A stretch of DNA of 64,000 bases from Pseudomonas sp. LRP2-20 (lineage in GTDB: Bacteria; Pseudomonadota; Gammaproteobacteria; Pseudomonadales; Pseudomonadaceae), in assembly GCF_024349685.1 (NCBI RefSeq), contig NZ_AP025944.1:1742001-1806000 (forward strand), written 5' to 3'. Made by a program: the position numbers and the translations under genes. A model generated the notes under the pieces. It was not told the DNA's origin and ran no database searches. It was given only the letters and a program-made list of their open reading frames with translations. Positions 46,494 to 55,935 of this stretch are shown here, one piece after another; position 1 is the first letter of the stretch; every line of letters begins with the position of its first letter.

Positions 46494-47228
46494 TCAGGCC
46501 TCGATTGCACCGCCGGCCAGCGCACACAGCTGGATCGGGTCGAGGATGTGCACTTCCTTGCCTTCGGCGCGGATCAGGCCGTTCTGCTGGAAGCGCGTGA
46601 ACACCCGGGACACGGTTTCCACCGCCAGCCCCAGGTAGTTGCCGATCTCGTTGCGCGACATGCTCAGGCGGAACTGGTTGGCCGAGTAGCCGCGGGCGCG
46701 GAAGCGCGCAGACAGGTTGACCAGGAAGGTGGCGATGCGTTCGTCGGCGGTCTTCTTCGACAGCAGCAGCATCATCTGCTGGTCGTCGCGGATTTCGCGG
46801 CTCATTACTCGCATCAGTTGGCGACGCAGCTGTGGCAACTGAACGGAAAGCTCATCGAGGCGCTCGAAGGGGATTTCACAGACCGAGGTGGTTTCCTGGG
46901 CCTGGGCCGACACCGGGTAGGCCTCGGTGTCCATGCCGGACAGGCCGACCAGCTCGCTGGGCAGGTGGAAGCCGGTGATCTGTTCTTCGCCGCTGTCGCT
47001 CAGGCTGAAGGTCTTGAGGGCGCCGGAACGTACGGCGTAAACCGAGCCAAAATTGTCACCCTGGCGGAACAGGAACTCGCCTTTTTTCAGCGGGCGCCCG
47101 CGCTTGACGATTTCATCCAGTGCATCCATGTCTTCCAGGTTGAGCGAAAGAGGCAGGCACAGAGGGGCCAGGCTGCAGTCCTTGCAATGGGCCTGGTTTT
47201 GAGGGCGCAGTTTGACTGGCTCGGACAT
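46494..47228 (-). CDS. anr: Anaerobic regulator Anr (FNR/CRP family)
   Basis: 244-residue oxygen-sensing regulator. The N-terminal cysteines Cys15, Cys18 and Cys24 ([11 protein letters not shown]) and a fourth in SVCEIPF (about residue 117) hold the [4Fe-4S] cluster. A cyclic-nucleotide fold follows ([18 protein letters not shown]), and the helix-turn-helix [21 protein letters not shown] lies at about 190-210. The length agrees with P. aeruginosa Anr. Active Anr binds TTGAT-N4-ATCAA, as seen near hemN and the second cbb3 operon. The ATG at 47228 gives the family N-terminus; the upstream frame has no support. Confidence 0.97.
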   Translation of the reverse strand: MSEPVKLRPQNQAHCKDCSLAPLCLPLSLNLEDMDALDEIVKRGRPLKKGEFLFRQGDNFGSVYAVRSGALKTFSLSDSGEEQITGFHLPSELVGLSGMDTEAYPVSAQAQETTSVCEIPFERLDELSVQLPQLRRQLMRVMSREIRDDQQMMLLLSKKTADERIATFLVNLSARFRARGYSANQFRLSMSRNEIGNYLGLAVETVSRVFTRFQQNGLIRAEGKEVHILDPIQLCALAGGAIEA

Positions 47229-47328
47229 TTGAATCGATCCTTGTGGGAAAGCACACATAAGTCGTAAGGGTAACTCACGACAGAGGGTGTAGGCCAGTGT
47301 CCGCTAGGATGGTGCGAACTGGCGTAAC

Positions 47329-47349
47329 CCCGGCAGGGTAAGTGCCGGG
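47329..47349. other. Hairpin in the hemN-anr intergene
   Basis: CCCGGCA and TGCCGGG form a 7-base stem with a 7-base loop, 100 bases before the anr start. It has no T tract on either strand, and its function is unknown; it may be part of the anr leader. Confidence 0.4.
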
Positions 47350-47414
47350 AGTCCTTGTGTGCCCATAGTGTGCCTGGCAGGCAGGGTTGTCCATGCGGTT
47401 GATCGACTCGCCGT

Positions 47415-48797
47415 TCAGATCACCCGGGAGTAACGCTGGCGGTTGTGCATCGCCAGGTAGGCATCGAACACCATGCACACCGAGCGTGCCAGCAGGCGCC
47501 CGGCCGGCAGGATGCGGATGCCCTGGTCGTCGAGGCTGATCAGGCCGTCGCGCTGCATGCTCTGCAGTTCTGGCCAGAGATCGTTGAAATAACCGCGGAA
47601 ATCGATGGTAAAGGCCTCCTCGATCGGCTCGAAGTCCAGTTCGAAATGGCAGATCAGCTGCTGGATCACCGCTCGCCGCAGGCGGTCGTCGTGGTTGCAG
47701 ACCAGCCCGCGCTGGGTCGCCAGCTGGTTGTTGGACAGCGTGTCCTGATAGGTATTGAGGTCACTGCTGTTCTGGCAGTACAGGTCGCCGATCTGGCTGA
47801 TCGCCGATACCCCCAGGCCGATCAGGTCGCAATGGCCGTGGGTGGTGTAGCCCTGGAAGTTGCGTTGCAGGGTGCCGTCCTCCTGGGCGATCGCCAACTC
47901 GTCGTCGGGCAGGGCGAAGTGGTCCATGCCGATGTAGCGGTAACCGGCGGCGGTCAGTTGCTCGATGGTGTTGTGCAGCATCTCGAGCTTCACTGCCGGA
48001 GCTGGCAGGTCGTTGCTGTCGATGCGCCGTTGCGGCATGAAGCGCTCGGGCAGGTGGGCGTAGTTGAACACCGAAAGCCGGTCGGGTTGCAGGCGGATCA
48101 CTTCGTCGACTGTGCGGGCGAAGCCTTCCACGGTCTGTTTGGGCAGGCCGTAGATCAGGTCGAGGTTGATCGAGCGGAACTGCAAGGTACGTGCTGCCTC
48201 GATCAGGGTGCGCGTCTGCTCCAGGCTCTGCAGGCGGTTGACCGCACGCTGCACGGCCGGGTCGAGGTCCTGTACGCCGAGGCTGACGCGGTTGAAGCCC
48301 AGTTCGCGGAGCAGGCCCATGGTCGACCAGTCGGCTTCGCGCGGGTCGATTTCGATGCCGTAGTCGCCGGAATCGTCATCCACCAGGTTGAAGTGCTGGC
48401 GCAGTGTGGCCATCAGTTGGCGCAGTTCCACGTGGCTGAGGAAGGTCGGCGTACCGCCGCCGAAATGCAGCTGCTCAACGCGCTGTTTAGGGTCCAGGTG
48501 GCAGGCGATCAGCTGCACCTCCTGCTCCAGGCGCTGCAGGTAAGGCGCGGCGCGGCCGCGGTCCTTGGTGATGACCTTGTTGCAGGCGCAGTAGTAGCAG
48601 ATGTTGGCGCAGAACGGCACGTGCACATACAGCGACAGCGGGCGCACGGCCCGGCGGCTCTCGCGCAGGGCGTGGAGCAGGTCGAACGAACCTACCTCGC
48701 TGTGCAGTTGCACGGCGGTGGGGTAGGAGGTGTAGCGCGGGCCGGCGAGATCGTAGCGGCGGATCAGGTCGGCATCCCAACGTAGGTCGTCGAGCAT
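47415..48797 (-). CDS. hemN: Oxygen-independent coproporphyrinogen III oxidase
   Basis: 460-residue radical-SAM enzyme that makes protoporphyrinogen IX without oxygen. The iron-sulfur motif C-x3-C-x2-C is at Cys63, Cys67 and Cys70 (CANICYYC), followed by HFGGGTPTF and GLQ-type HemN residues (RVSLGVQDLDP, LIYGLPKQT). The length matches HemN, not the short HemW. A perfect Anr box lies 63 bases upstream, so expression rises at low oxygen, which fits heme demand of cbb3 oxidases. Confidence 0.96.
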   Translation of the reverse strand: MLDDLRWDADLIRRYDLAGPRYTSYPTAVQLHSEVGSFDLLHALRESRRAVRPLSLYVHVPFCANICYYCACNKVITKDRGRAAPYLQRLEQEVQLIACHLDPKQRVEQLHFGGGTPTFLSHVELRQLMATLRQHFNLVDDDSGDYGIEIDPREADWSTMGLLRELGFNRVSLGVQDLDPAVQRAVNRLQSLEQTRTLIEAARTLQFRSINLDLIYGLPKQTVEGFARTVDEVIRLQPDRLSVFNYAHLPERFMPQRRIDSNDLPAPAVKLEMLHNTIEQLTAAGYRYIGMDHFALPDDELAIAQEDGTLQRNFQGYTTHGHCDLIGLGVSAISQIGDLYCQNSSDLNTYQDTLSNNQLATQRGLVCNHDDRLRRAVIQQLICHFELDFEPIEEAFTIDFRGYFNDLWPELQSMQRDGLISLDDQGIRILPAGRLLARSVCMVFDAYLAMHNRQRYSRVI

Positions 48798-48859
48798 GTG
48801 GGCGGTCCCCGGATAATGCAGCAGTGTCCGGAGTCTATGGCTGTCTGTAGGAAACTGTG

Positions 48860-48873
48860 TTGATTTGTATCAA
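48860..48873. promoter_or_regulatory. Anr box upstream of hemN
   Basis: TTGATTTGTATCAA is a perfect match to the FNR/Anr consensus TTGAT-N4-ATCAA, 62 bases before the hemN start codon. Confidence 0.9.
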
Positions 48874-48896
48874 GGCAGACAGGGGCTGCTTTGCAG

Positions 48897-48977
48897 CCCA
48901 TTCGCGGGGCAAGCCCGCTCCCACAGGGTCACCATAGGCCTCAAGGCTGTGGGAGCGGGCTTGCCCGCGAATGGGCC
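48897..48977. repeat. REP inverted pair upstream of hemN
   Basis: Facing REP copies at 48897-48927 and 48947-48977. They lie between the TauE/SafE gene and the hemN promoter on the same strand. Confidence 0.85.
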
Positions 48978-48993
48978 GCAACGCGGCCCCCCA

Positions 48994-49677
48994 TCAGTGG
49001 CCCATCAGCCAGTGCTGGTGAGGGCCAGGCAAGGTCCAGATACCAAACAGGATCACCAGTACACCACCGGCCATGCGTACACTGCGCCGCCTCAACAAGG
49101 CGTTTACCCGCTCCGCCGCCAGGCCAGTGGCCAGCAAAATCGGCCAGGTACCCAGCCCGAACGCCAGCATCAACGCTGCGCTGTAGCCCGCGTTGCCCTG
49201 GCTGGCCGCCCACAGCAGGGTGCTGTACACCAAGCCGCAAGGCAGCCAGCCCCACAATGCCCCCAGCAGCAGTGCGCGGGGCATGCTGGACACCGGCATC
49301 AGGCGCGAGGCAACCGGCTGGATATGCCGCCAAAGCCCCCGGCCCAGAGCTTCGACGCGGGTCAGTCCGCTCCACCAGCCGGCCAGGTACAGGCCCATGG
49401 CAATCAGCAGCAACGCGGCCACCACACGCAAGGCCATGGCCGCCGGGCTGTTGGCCAGCGCCCAGCCGGCCAGGCCCAGCAGCAGGCCGGCGCAGGCATA
49501 GCTGAGAATGCGCCCCAGGTTGTAGGCCATCAGCAGGCGCAGGCGCCGGCCGCGTTGCTCGGGAGGGATGGCCAGGGTCAGCGCGCCCATCAGGCCGCCG
49601 CACATGCCCAGGCAATGGCCGCCGCCAAGCAGGCCGAGGACCAGTGCCGAGCCGAGCAGGGGAAGCAGGTCAGGCAC
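48994..49677 (-). CDS. TauE/SafE-like membrane protein of the cco cluster
   Basis: 227-residue protein with about six membrane segments, homologous to the sulfite exporter TauE/SafE and DsbD-like membrane proteins. The start LLGGGHCLGMCGGLMGAL (about 15-32) has two cysteines, as in metal or thiol transfer proteins. It commonly follows ccoS in pseudomonads, which suggests help in copper or heme supply to cbb3 oxidase, but no role is proved. The start is GTG at 49677, inside the 3' end of ccoS, so the two are coupled. Confidence 0.78.
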   Translation of the reverse strand: MPDLLPLLGSALVLGLLGGGHCLGMCGGLMGALTLAIPPEQRGRRLRLLMAYNLGRILSYACAGLLLGLAGWALANSPAAMALRVVAALLLIAMGLYLAGWWSGLTRVEALGRGLWRHIQPVASRLMPVSSMPRALLLGALWGWLPCGLVYSTLLWAASQGNAGYSAALMLAFGLGTWPILLATGLAAERVNALLRRRSVRMAGGVLVILFGIWTLPGPHQHWLMGH

Positions 49678-49885
49678 GGGGTGGCGCTTCCTTGTCGTCT
49701 GCTGCTGCGGTTTCCTCGGGTTTGACGGCCGCCTGGTGGCGCGGGTCCTGGTCATCGAACAGGATGCTGTGGGCGGGGCTTTCGAGGTCATCGTACTGGC
49801 CGCTGTCCACCGCCCAGAAGAAGATATAGACGGCCACGCCAACCAGCAGCAGGGCGGCCGGAATCATCACATAGAGCGCGGGCAT
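49670..49885 (-). CDS. ccoS: cbb3-type oxidase assembly protein CcoS
   Basis: 71-residue membrane protein needed to build active cbb3 oxidase. A single transmembrane helix (ALYVMIPAALLLVGVAVYIF) is followed by the family core AVDSGQYDDLESPAHSIL. The start ATG at 49885 overlaps the 3' end of ccoI by 19 bases. The remaining upstream frame belongs to ccoI, not to this gene. The gene is part of ccoG-ccoH-ccoI-ccoS. Confidence 0.93.
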   Translation of the reverse strand: MPALYVMIPAALLLVGVAVYIFFWAVDSGQYDDLESPAHSILFDDQDPRHQAAVKPEETAAADDKEAPPRA

Positions 49886-52347
49886 GGCGACTTCCTTTGG
49901 TAAGCGGCTGCGCCGTTGGTGGGCAAGCCTGCTGCAGTCGGCAGGTGCTTCGGGCGTGTCAGGCGCAGGGCATTGAGCACCACGATCAGCGAACTGACCG
50001 ACATGCCGATAGCCGCCCATACAGGGGTGATCCAGCCAAGCGCGGCAAATGGCAACATGAGGCCATTATACAGGGTCGCCCAGAGCAAGTTCTCGAGGAT
50101 ATTGCGGCGGGTGCGACGGGCCAGGTCGAAGGCCTGTACCAGCGCCTGCAGGCGGTTGGACAGCAGCACCGCATCGGCGCTGGTCTTGGCCAGGTCGGTG
50201 GCGCTGCCCATGGCGATGCTGATGTCGGCGGCGGCCAGCACCGGCACGTCGTTGACCCCGTCGCCTAGCATCAGGACCTTGTGCCCGGACGCCTGCAGGG
50301 CCTTGAGCCGGTCCAGCTTGTCGTCCGGGCGCAGGCCGCCGACAGCTTGGTCGATGCCCAGTTGCGCGGCCACCTCGGCGACCATCGGCGAACTGTCGCC
50401 AGACAGCAACAAGGTGCGCCAGCCGCGCGCCTGGCAAGCGGCGAGCAGGGCCGGGGCATCCTCGCGCAGGCGATCGTCAAGGCCGAACCAGGCCAGCGGG
50501 CCATGGCGGTCGCCCAGCAGCAGCCATTGGCCGCGAGGCTCCGGCACGGCAGGGATTTCGGTGCCACTCAGGGCACAGACGAACGTGGCCTGGCCAATGC
50601 GCAGTGGCTGGCCGTCGACCTTGCCTTCGAGCCCGAGCCCGGGGATTGTCTGGACTTCGTCGGCGGGGTTGGCGGAGCGGCCAAAGGCACGGGCGATCGG
50701 GTGTTCGGAACGGTTTTCGAGGGCGGCGGCAAGGGCCAGGCAGCGGTCGGCAGGCAGCGCCGCCAGCGGGCGGATGCTGCGCAGGGTCAGGCGGCCTTCG
50801 GTGAGTGTACCGGTCTTGTCGAAGATCACCGTGTCGATCTGGTTCAGGCCCTCAAGTACATGGCCGCGGGTCACCAGCAGGCCGAGCTTGTGCAGGGTGC
50901 CCGTGGCGGCGGTGAGCGCGGTCGGGGTGGCCAGGGACAGGGCGCACGGGCAGGTCGCCACCAGCATGGCCAGGACGATCCAGAATGCCCGCGCCGGGTC
51001 CAGGTGCCACCACCACAGGCCGATGGCCACGGCGGCCAGCAGCGAGAACAGCAGGAAGTACTGCGAGGCGCGGTCGGCGATTTCCGCCAGCCGTGGCTTT
51101 TCTGTTTGCGCGCGTTCAAGCAGGCGAACGATGGCCGACAGGCGCGAGTCATGGCCGAGCGCTTCGACTTCCACGTTCAGGGTGCTCTCGACGTTCAGCG
51201 TGCCGCCGGTGACATGCTCGCCGGCCCGTCGTGGTTGTGGCAGGTACTCGCCGGTCAGCAGCGATTCGTCGACGCTGGAACGGCCTTCGACGATGCGCCC
51301 ATCGGCCGGGATTACCGCGCCGGGCAGCACCTGCACGGTGTCGCCGCGCTGCAGTTCGCCGAGCAGGATGCGTTCGGCACGGCCGTAGCTGTCCAGTCGC
51401 AGGCATGAGGCCGGCAGCAGGTTGACCAGTTGCGCGGTGGCGGCGGCGGTGCGTTCGCGGGCGCGGCGCTCGAGGTAGCGGCCGGTGAGCAGGAACAGAG
51501 CGAACATGCCGACGGTGTCGAAATACAGCTCGCCGCTGCCAGTCACGGCCGTCCAGATACCAGCGCCGAAGGCCAGGCCGATGGCCAGCGACACCGACAC
51601 GTCCATGGTCAGGTGGCGGGTGCGCAGGTCGCGTGCAGCGCCCTTGAAGAACGGTGCGCAGCTGTAGAACACGATGGGAATGGTCAGAAACAGTGCCACC
51701 CAACGCAGGATGGTGTGCAGCTCCGGCGACAGGTCGATGTTGAATTCCGGCCAGGTGGCCATGGTTGCCATCATCGCCTGGAACCACAGCAGCCCGGCCA
51801 CGCCCAGGCGGCGCAGGGCGCTGCGGTTGTCCCTGGCGAGCTGCTCGGCGGCCTGGTCTGGCTGGTACGGGTGAGCGGCATAGCCGATCTGGCGCAGCTC
51901 GGCGAGCAGCCGGGACAGTGCAAGCTGGTGGTCGTCCCAGCTGAGCAGGAGGCGGTGGTTGGACAAGTTCAGGCGCGCTTCGGCAACGCCGGGCAGGTTG
52001 CGCAGGTGCTTTTCGATCAGCCAGCCGCAGGCGGCGCAGCTGATGCCTTCGACCAGCAGGGTGGTTTCGGCGAGTTCGCCGGCATGGCGCACGAAGTTCT
52101 GCTGTACATCGCTGCGATCGTACAAGGCCAGCTCGTCTTGCAGTTGTCTGGGCAGTGCCTCGGGGTTGGCGCTGCTGTCGCTGCGGTGCTGGTAGTAGTG
52201 CTCCAGGCCACCAGCGACGATGGACTCGGCCACCGCCTGGCAGCCCGGGCAGCAGAACTGCCGGGGTTCGCCGAGGACCACGGCGGTGAAGCGGCTGCCG
52301 GTGGGGACGGGCAGGGCGCAGTGGTAGCAGGGAGTGGGTTCAGTCAT
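49867..52347 (-). CDS. ccoI: Copper-transporting P-type ATPase CcoI (FixI)
   Basis: 826-residue P-type ATPase that delivers copper for cbb3 oxidase. N-terminal Cys-rich region CYHCALP with FCCPGCQAV, then a metal-binding domain with ISCAACGWLIEKHL (about 98-111). Eight membrane helices include the copper site ATCPCALS (about 468). Phosphorylation motif DKTGTLTEG and hinge GDGVNDVPVLA complete the ATPase. It lies between ccoH and ccoS, and a REP pair precedes it. Confidence 0.95.
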   Translation of the reverse strand: MTEPTPCYHCALPVPTGSRFTAVVLGEPRQFCCPGCQAVAESIVAGGLEHYYQHRSDSSANPEALPRQLQDELALYDRSDVQQNFVRHAGELAETTLLVEGISCAACGWLIEKHLRNLPGVAEARLNLSNHRLLLSWDDHQLALSRLLAELRQIGYAAHPYQPDQAAEQLARDNRSALRRLGVAGLLWFQAMMATMATWPEFNIDLSPELHTILRWVALFLTIPIVFYSCAPFFKGAARDLRTRHLTMDVSVSLAIGLAFGAGIWTAVTGSGELYFDTVGMFALFLLTGRYLERRARERTAAATAQLVNLLPASCLRLDSYGRAERILLGELQRGDTVQVLPGAVIPADGRIVEGRSSVDESLLTGEYLPQPRRAGEHVTGGTLNVESTLNVEVEALGHDSRLSAIVRLLERAQTEKPRLAEIADRASQYFLLFSLLAAVAIGLWWWHLDPARAFWIVLAMLVATCPCALSLATPTALTAATGTLHKLGLLVTRGHVLEGLNQIDTVIFDKTGTLTEGRLTLRSIRPLAALPADRCLALAAALENRSEHPIARAFGRSANPADEVQTIPGLGLEGKVDGQPLRIGQATFVCALSGTEIPAVPEPRGQWLLLGDRHGPLAWFGLDDRLREDAPALLAACQARGWRTLLLSGDSSPMVAEVAAQLGIDQAVGGLRPDDKLDRLKALQASGHKVLMLGDGVNDVPVLAAADISIAMGSATDLAKTSADAVLLSNRLQALVQAFDLARRTRRNILENLLWATLYNGLMLPFAALGWITPVWAAIGMSVSSLIVVLNALRLTRPKHLPTAAGLPTNGAAAYQRKSPCPRSM

Positions 52348-52381
52348 AAGGCAAGCACGGCTGGTGGGGCAGCTGAAAATC

Positions 52382-52471
52382 CCTGGGGGAGCGGGCTTGC
52401 CCGCGAATGCGCTGGTTCAGGCAATGATGTTTTCAGGTCTGGCACATTCGCGGGCAAGCTCGCTCCCACAG
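52382..52471. repeat. REP inverted pair between ccoH and ccoI
   Basis: Facing REP copies at about 52382-52409 and 52444-52471, slightly degraded (GGGGGAGCGGG; CAAGCTCGCTCC), inside the ccoGHIS unit. Confidence 0.8.
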
Positions 52472-52486
52472 AGAATGATGATCGGG

Positions 52487-53017
52487 TTACTGTTGGTGTT
52501 CGGCACCTTGCAGCGCTTCATCGCCCAGTTGCAAGGTCACGCCATGCTCGACCTTCTCTTCCTCGAACAACCGCCACACATGCTCATCCTGGCTGCCCAG
52601 CAGTTCAACGAAGCGTCGCCCGTCGACCTTGTCGTCCAGTTGCCCGACATAGCGCCCGGCCTCGACCCGGCTGAGCAGTACCTTGCGGTCCTTGTCCGGC
52701 TGGGTTGGCGAGATCAGGTTCAGTTCCAGGGTCTGTGGGTCGCTGTTGCCGTTCAGGCGCACGTCCACTTCGCCGGTCAGTTCATCCAGGTGCACGCTGG
52801 CCTTGAGGTTGAGCGTCTGGGCCAGCAGCTCACGGTCCAGCGAACGGTTGATGCCTTTACCAGCCTCGTAGTAGTTGTCGTTGACCAGGTTGTCCGGATT
52901 GCGCACGGCAATGCTGACCATGGTCAGGCTCAGGCACACCGAGGTGGTCAGGATGCCGATGATGATCCAGGGCCAGAGGTGCTTGTACCAGGGGCTGGCG
53001 GCGGTGGCGGCAGGCAT
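52487..53017 (-). CDS. ccoH: CcoH/FixH assembly protein
   Basis: 176-residue inner-membrane protein with one N-terminal helix (IIIGILTTSVCLSLTMVSIAV, roughly 16-36) and a periplasmic part with NLVNDNYYEAGKGINRS, a FixH feature. It stays with the cbb3 complex during assembly. It starts 17 bases after ccoG. The frame has no alternative start with better support. Confidence 0.92.
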   Translation of the reverse strand: MPAATAASPWYKHLWPWIIIGILTTSVCLSLTMVSIAVRNPDNLVNDNYYEAGKGINRSLDRELLAQTLNLKASVHLDELTGEVDVRLNGNSDPQTLELNLISPTQPDKDRKVLLSRVEAGRYVGQLDDKVDGRRFVELLGSQDEHVWRLFEEEKVEHGVTLQLGDEALQGAEHQQ

Positions 53018-53034
53018 TGTCAGTGTTCTCTCTG

Positions 53035-54450
53035 TCAGCGGATCTGTGGGCCGATGAAGCGGCTCTTGGCTTCAACCTTGGCGGCGCTGTCGTCGGCGCT
53101 CTTGAGGATGAAGGTGATTTCGTTGGTGGTCGAGGGCAGCTTCTCGGGGGCGATCGACAACTGCACCGGCAGGCTGACGATATCGCCGGCGGCCACGCGG
53201 ATTTCGCGCTGGCCTTCCAGGCGCAGGTCGGGCAGGCCGGCGGCGTCCAGCACGTAGACGTGGTCGCGCTGGTCCTTGTTCATGACCTTGAGGCTGTACA
53301 CGTTCTCGATCCGGCCCTGGGCGTTCTCGCGGTACAGCACGCGGTCCTTGCTGACGTCGAAGCCCACCAGTGAACGGGTGGCGAAGGCCGTGCCCAGGGC
53401 GATGATCATCACCAGCAGCACCACGGCATAGCCGATCAGGCGCGGGCGCAGCATGTGGGTCTTCTGTCCCGAGAGGTTGTGCTCGGTGGTGTAGCTGATC
53501 AGCCCTTTGGGGTAGTTCATCTTGTCCATGATGCTGTCGCAGGCGTCGATGCACGCCGCGCAGCCGATGCACTCGATCTGCAGGCCGTCGCGGATGTCGA
53601 TGCCGGTGGGGCAGACCTGCACGCACATGGTGCAATCGATGCAGTCGCCCAGGCCCTTGGCCTTGTAGTCGATGTCCTTCTTGCGCGGGCCACGGGTTTC
53701 GCCACGGCGCGGGTCGTAGGAAACGATCAGGGTGTCCTTGTCGAACATCACGCTCTGGAAGCGCGCATAGGGGCACATGTATACGCACACCTGCTCGCGC
53801 AGCCAGCCGGCGTTGCCGTAGGTGGCCAGGGTGAAGAAACCGACCCAGAAGTAGGCCCAGCCATCGGCCTTGCCTGTGAAGAATTCAGTGAGCAGTTCGC
53901 GGATCGGCGAGAAGTAGCCGACGAAGGTCATGCCGGTGACGAAGCCGATCAGCAGCCACAGGCTGTGCTTGGCGAACTTGCGCAGGAACTTGTTGCCGCT
54001 CATGGGCGAGCGGTCGAGCTTCATGCGCTGGTTGCGGTCACCCTCTGTGACTTTTTCGCACCACATGAAGATCCATGTCCACACGCTTTGCGGGCAGGTG
54101 TAGCCGCACCAAACGCGGCCGGCGAACACGGTGATGAAGAACAGGCCGAAGGCGGCGACGATCAGAATGCCCGAAAGCAGGATGAAGTCCTGGGGCCAGA
54201 TAGTGGCGCCGAAGATGTAGAACTTGCGCTCTGGCAGGTTCCACCACACGGCTTGGTGACCGCCCCAGTTCAGCCACACGGTGCCGAAGTAGAGCAGGAA
54301 CAGCACCGCCCCGCCGACCATCCGCAACCGGCGGAAGATGCCGGTGAAGGCGCGGGTGTAGATTTTCTCGCGAGAGGCGTAGAGGTCGACGGAATCCTTC
54401 CCTTTGTTGGCAGGCGGGGTGACGTCATGTACCGGAATTTGCTTGCTCAT
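53035..54450 (-). CDS. ccoG: CcoG/FixG iron-sulfur assembly protein
   Basis: 471-residue membrane protein with two [4Fe-4S]-type motifs: CIDCTMCVQVCP and CIGCAACIDACD (about 255-295). About five membrane segments lie in the N-terminal half, and an Ig-like domain in the C-terminal part. CcoG reduces copper during cbb3 assembly. The chosen ATG at 54450 is the second of two adjacent ATG codons; the one at 54453 is equally possible. It lies first in ccoG-H-I-S, about 300 bases after ccoP-1. Confidence 0.94.
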   Translation of the reverse strand: MSKQIPVHDVTPPANKGKDSVDLYASREKIYTRAFTGIFRRLRMVGGAVLFLLYFGTVWLNWGGHQAVWWNLPERKFYIFGATIWPQDFILLSGILIVAAFGLFFITVFAGRVWCGYTCPQSVWTWIFMWCEKVTEGDRNQRMKLDRSPMSGNKFLRKFAKHSLWLLIGFVTGMTFVGYFSPIRELLTEFFTGKADGWAYFWVGFFTLATYGNAGWLREQVCVYMCPYARFQSVMFDKDTLIVSYDPRRGETRGPRKKDIDYKAKGLGDCIDCTMCVQVCPTGIDIRDGLQIECIGCAACIDACDSIMDKMNYPKGLISYTTEHNLSGQKTHMLRPRLIGYAVVLLVMIIALGTAFATRSLVGFDVSKDRVLYRENAQGRIENVYSLKVMNKDQRDHVYVLDAAGLPDLRLEGQREIRVAAGDIVSLPVQLSIAPEKLPSTTNEITFILKSADDSAAKVEAKSRFIGPQIR

Positions 54451-54761
54451 CATCAAGTCCCACGGCAGTGGAGAAACGCCGCGGCCAGTGCGTGCCAGCC
54501 GCGGTCTCGCGCATTCTGCTAGCGCTCTGCGAGCCATGATACGCCGCTGGTGGCGGTAAGGGATCGCGCTGCGACCTTTAGTCGCGTTGGGTTCGTGGTA
54601 TGAATCGTGTTATGGCGGGTGTCAATTGATCCAGGTCACCTTGTGCTGCTTTTGCCGGCCTCTTCGCGGGGCAAGCCCGCTCCCACAGGTACTGCACAGG
54701 TCTCGAGACAAGTGGAGAACTTGTGGGAGCGGGCTTGCCCCGCGAATGGGCCTGGCCTGCC
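54451..54761. other. Gap between ccoP-1 and ccoG with a REP pair
   Basis: The 311-base space holds a REP pair at 54654-54752, which could end the ccoNOQP-1 transcript, and an imperfect Anr-like site at 54626-54639 (TTGATCCAGGTCAC) that might affect ccoG. No gene was seen. Confidence 0.55.
54654..54752. repeat. REP inverted pair after ccoP-1
   Basis: Facing REP copies at 54654-54690 and 54721-54752 just after the ccoP-1 stop codon. Both copies carry an extra base in the GGGGCAAGCCCC stem. Confidence 0.85.
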
Positions 54762-55742
54762 TTACTCGGCCTGCTGGGCCGCCTCAGGCTGATGCGACAG
54801 GCTGTACACATAAGCGGCCAGCAAGTGCACCTTGTCATTGCCCTGCAGCTGTTCCTGTGCCGGCATCTGGCCCTGGCGGCCATAGCGAATGGTCTGCTGC
54901 AGCTGGGCAAAGCTCGAACCGTAGATGAACGCCTGTGGGTGGGTCAGGTTCGGCGCACCCATGGCCGGGGTGCCCTTGCCCTCAGGCCCGTGGCAGGCCA
55001 CGCAGTTGGCGGCGAACAGCTTCTGGCCGTTCTCGGCATCGGCCTTGGCGCCTTCGGGCAGCGTGCGGCCATCGAGCTTGCTGGTGACGAACGCGGCGAC
55101 ATCGGCCACGCCCTGTTCGCCGAGCACCTCACCCCAGGCCGGCATCACACCGTGGCGGCCGCCCATGATGGTGGTCTTGATGGTTTCCGGCTCGCCGCCC
55201 CAACGCCAGTCCTGATCGGTCAGGTTGGGGAAGCCGTAGGCGCCCTTGGCGTCGGAGCCGTGGCACACCGAGCAGTTGGAGGCGAACAGGCGTGCGCCCA
55301 TCTTCAGCGCCTGGGGGTCCTTGGCGACCTCTTCGATCGGCATCGCCGCGAACTTGGCGAAGATCGGCCCGAAGCGTGCGTTGGCCTTGGCCATTTCCTT
55401 TTCCCACTCGTGCACGCCGGTCCAGCCCGGCTGGCCGTTGGAGAACTCGGTCTGCTTGTCGTTATCCAGGTACGAATAGCCCGGCAGAATGCCTTTCCAG
55501 TTGCCCAGGCCTGGGTACAGCACCAGATAGCCGAGGGCGAAGATGATGGTGCCGACGAACAGCCAGAACCACCACTTCGGCAGCGGGTTGTCGTATTCCT
55601 CGATGCCATCGAAGGCATGCCCGACGGTTTCGTCGGTAACCTCTTCGCGCTGGCCCTTGCGGGTCGACAGCAGCAGCCAGGTCAGCGAGAAGATGGTGCC
55701 CAGGGTCAGGACGGTAACGTACAGACTCCAGAAGGTTGTCAT
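54762..55742 (-). CDS. ccoP: cbb3 oxidase subunit III CcoP-1 (diheme cytochrome c)
   Basis: 326-residue cytochrome c subunit of cbb3 oxidase. An N-terminal hydrophobic segment and a second helix ([19 protein letters not shown]) anchor it. Two heme motifs, CSVCH (about 159) and CVACH (about 247), follow. Compared with CcoP-2 it has an extra stretch of 13 residues ([13 protein letters not shown]) between the membrane anchor and the first heme. The ATG overlaps the ccoQ stop by four bases. Confidence 0.95.
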   Translation of the reverse strand: MTTFWSLYVTVLTLGTIFSLTWLLLSTRKGQREEVTDETVGHAFDGIEEYDNPLPKWWFWLFVGTIIFALGYLVLYPGLGNWKGILPGYSYLDNDKQTEFSNGQPGWTGVHEWEKEMAKANARFGPIFAKFAAMPIEEVAKDPQALKMGARLFASNCSVCHGSDAKGAYGFPNLTDQDWRWGGEPETIKTTIMGGRHGVMPAWGEVLGEQGVADVAAFVTSKLDGRTLPEGAKADAENGQKLFAANCVACHGPEGKGTPAMGAPNLTHPQAFIYGSSFAQLQQTIRYGRQGQMPAQEQLQGNDKVHLLAAYVYSLSHQPEAAQQAE

Positions 55743-55930
55743 TGTTGTTTGCTCCCAGAAGCTTTTGCTTGCTCGACGTGCTTGCTGGCCCCGGGATCAT
55801 CCGCAAAGGGCAGTTGGGTCGCTTCGTCGAAGTCCTTCTTGCGCCGCGGGCTGAACACCCACAGCGCCAGGCCCACGAAGGCCACCATCACCACGACGGT
55901 GCCCAGGCCGCGAATCATCCCGATATCCAT
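55739..55930 (-). CDS. ccoQ: cbb3 oxidase small subunit CcoQ-1
   Basis: 63-residue subunit with one membrane helix ([18 protein letters not shown]) and a charged C-terminal tail starting [11 protein letters not shown]. It stabilises the oxidase complex. The ATG at 55930 begins [10 protein letters not shown], matching CcoQ-2; the longer open frame upstream belongs to the ccoO reading region. It overlaps ccoP-1 by four bases. Confidence 0.9.
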   Translation of the reverse strand: MDIGMIRGLGTVVVMVAFVGLALWVFSPRRKKDFDEATQLPFADDPGASKHVEQAKASGSKQQ

Positions 55931-55935
55931 CAGCG

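Noticed and set aside
54626..54639. TTGATCCAGGTCAC as an Anr box for ccoG
   Set aside because: Only the first half site is good; the second half GTCAC differs from ATCAA, and the distance to ccoG is large. Kept only as a weak possibility.
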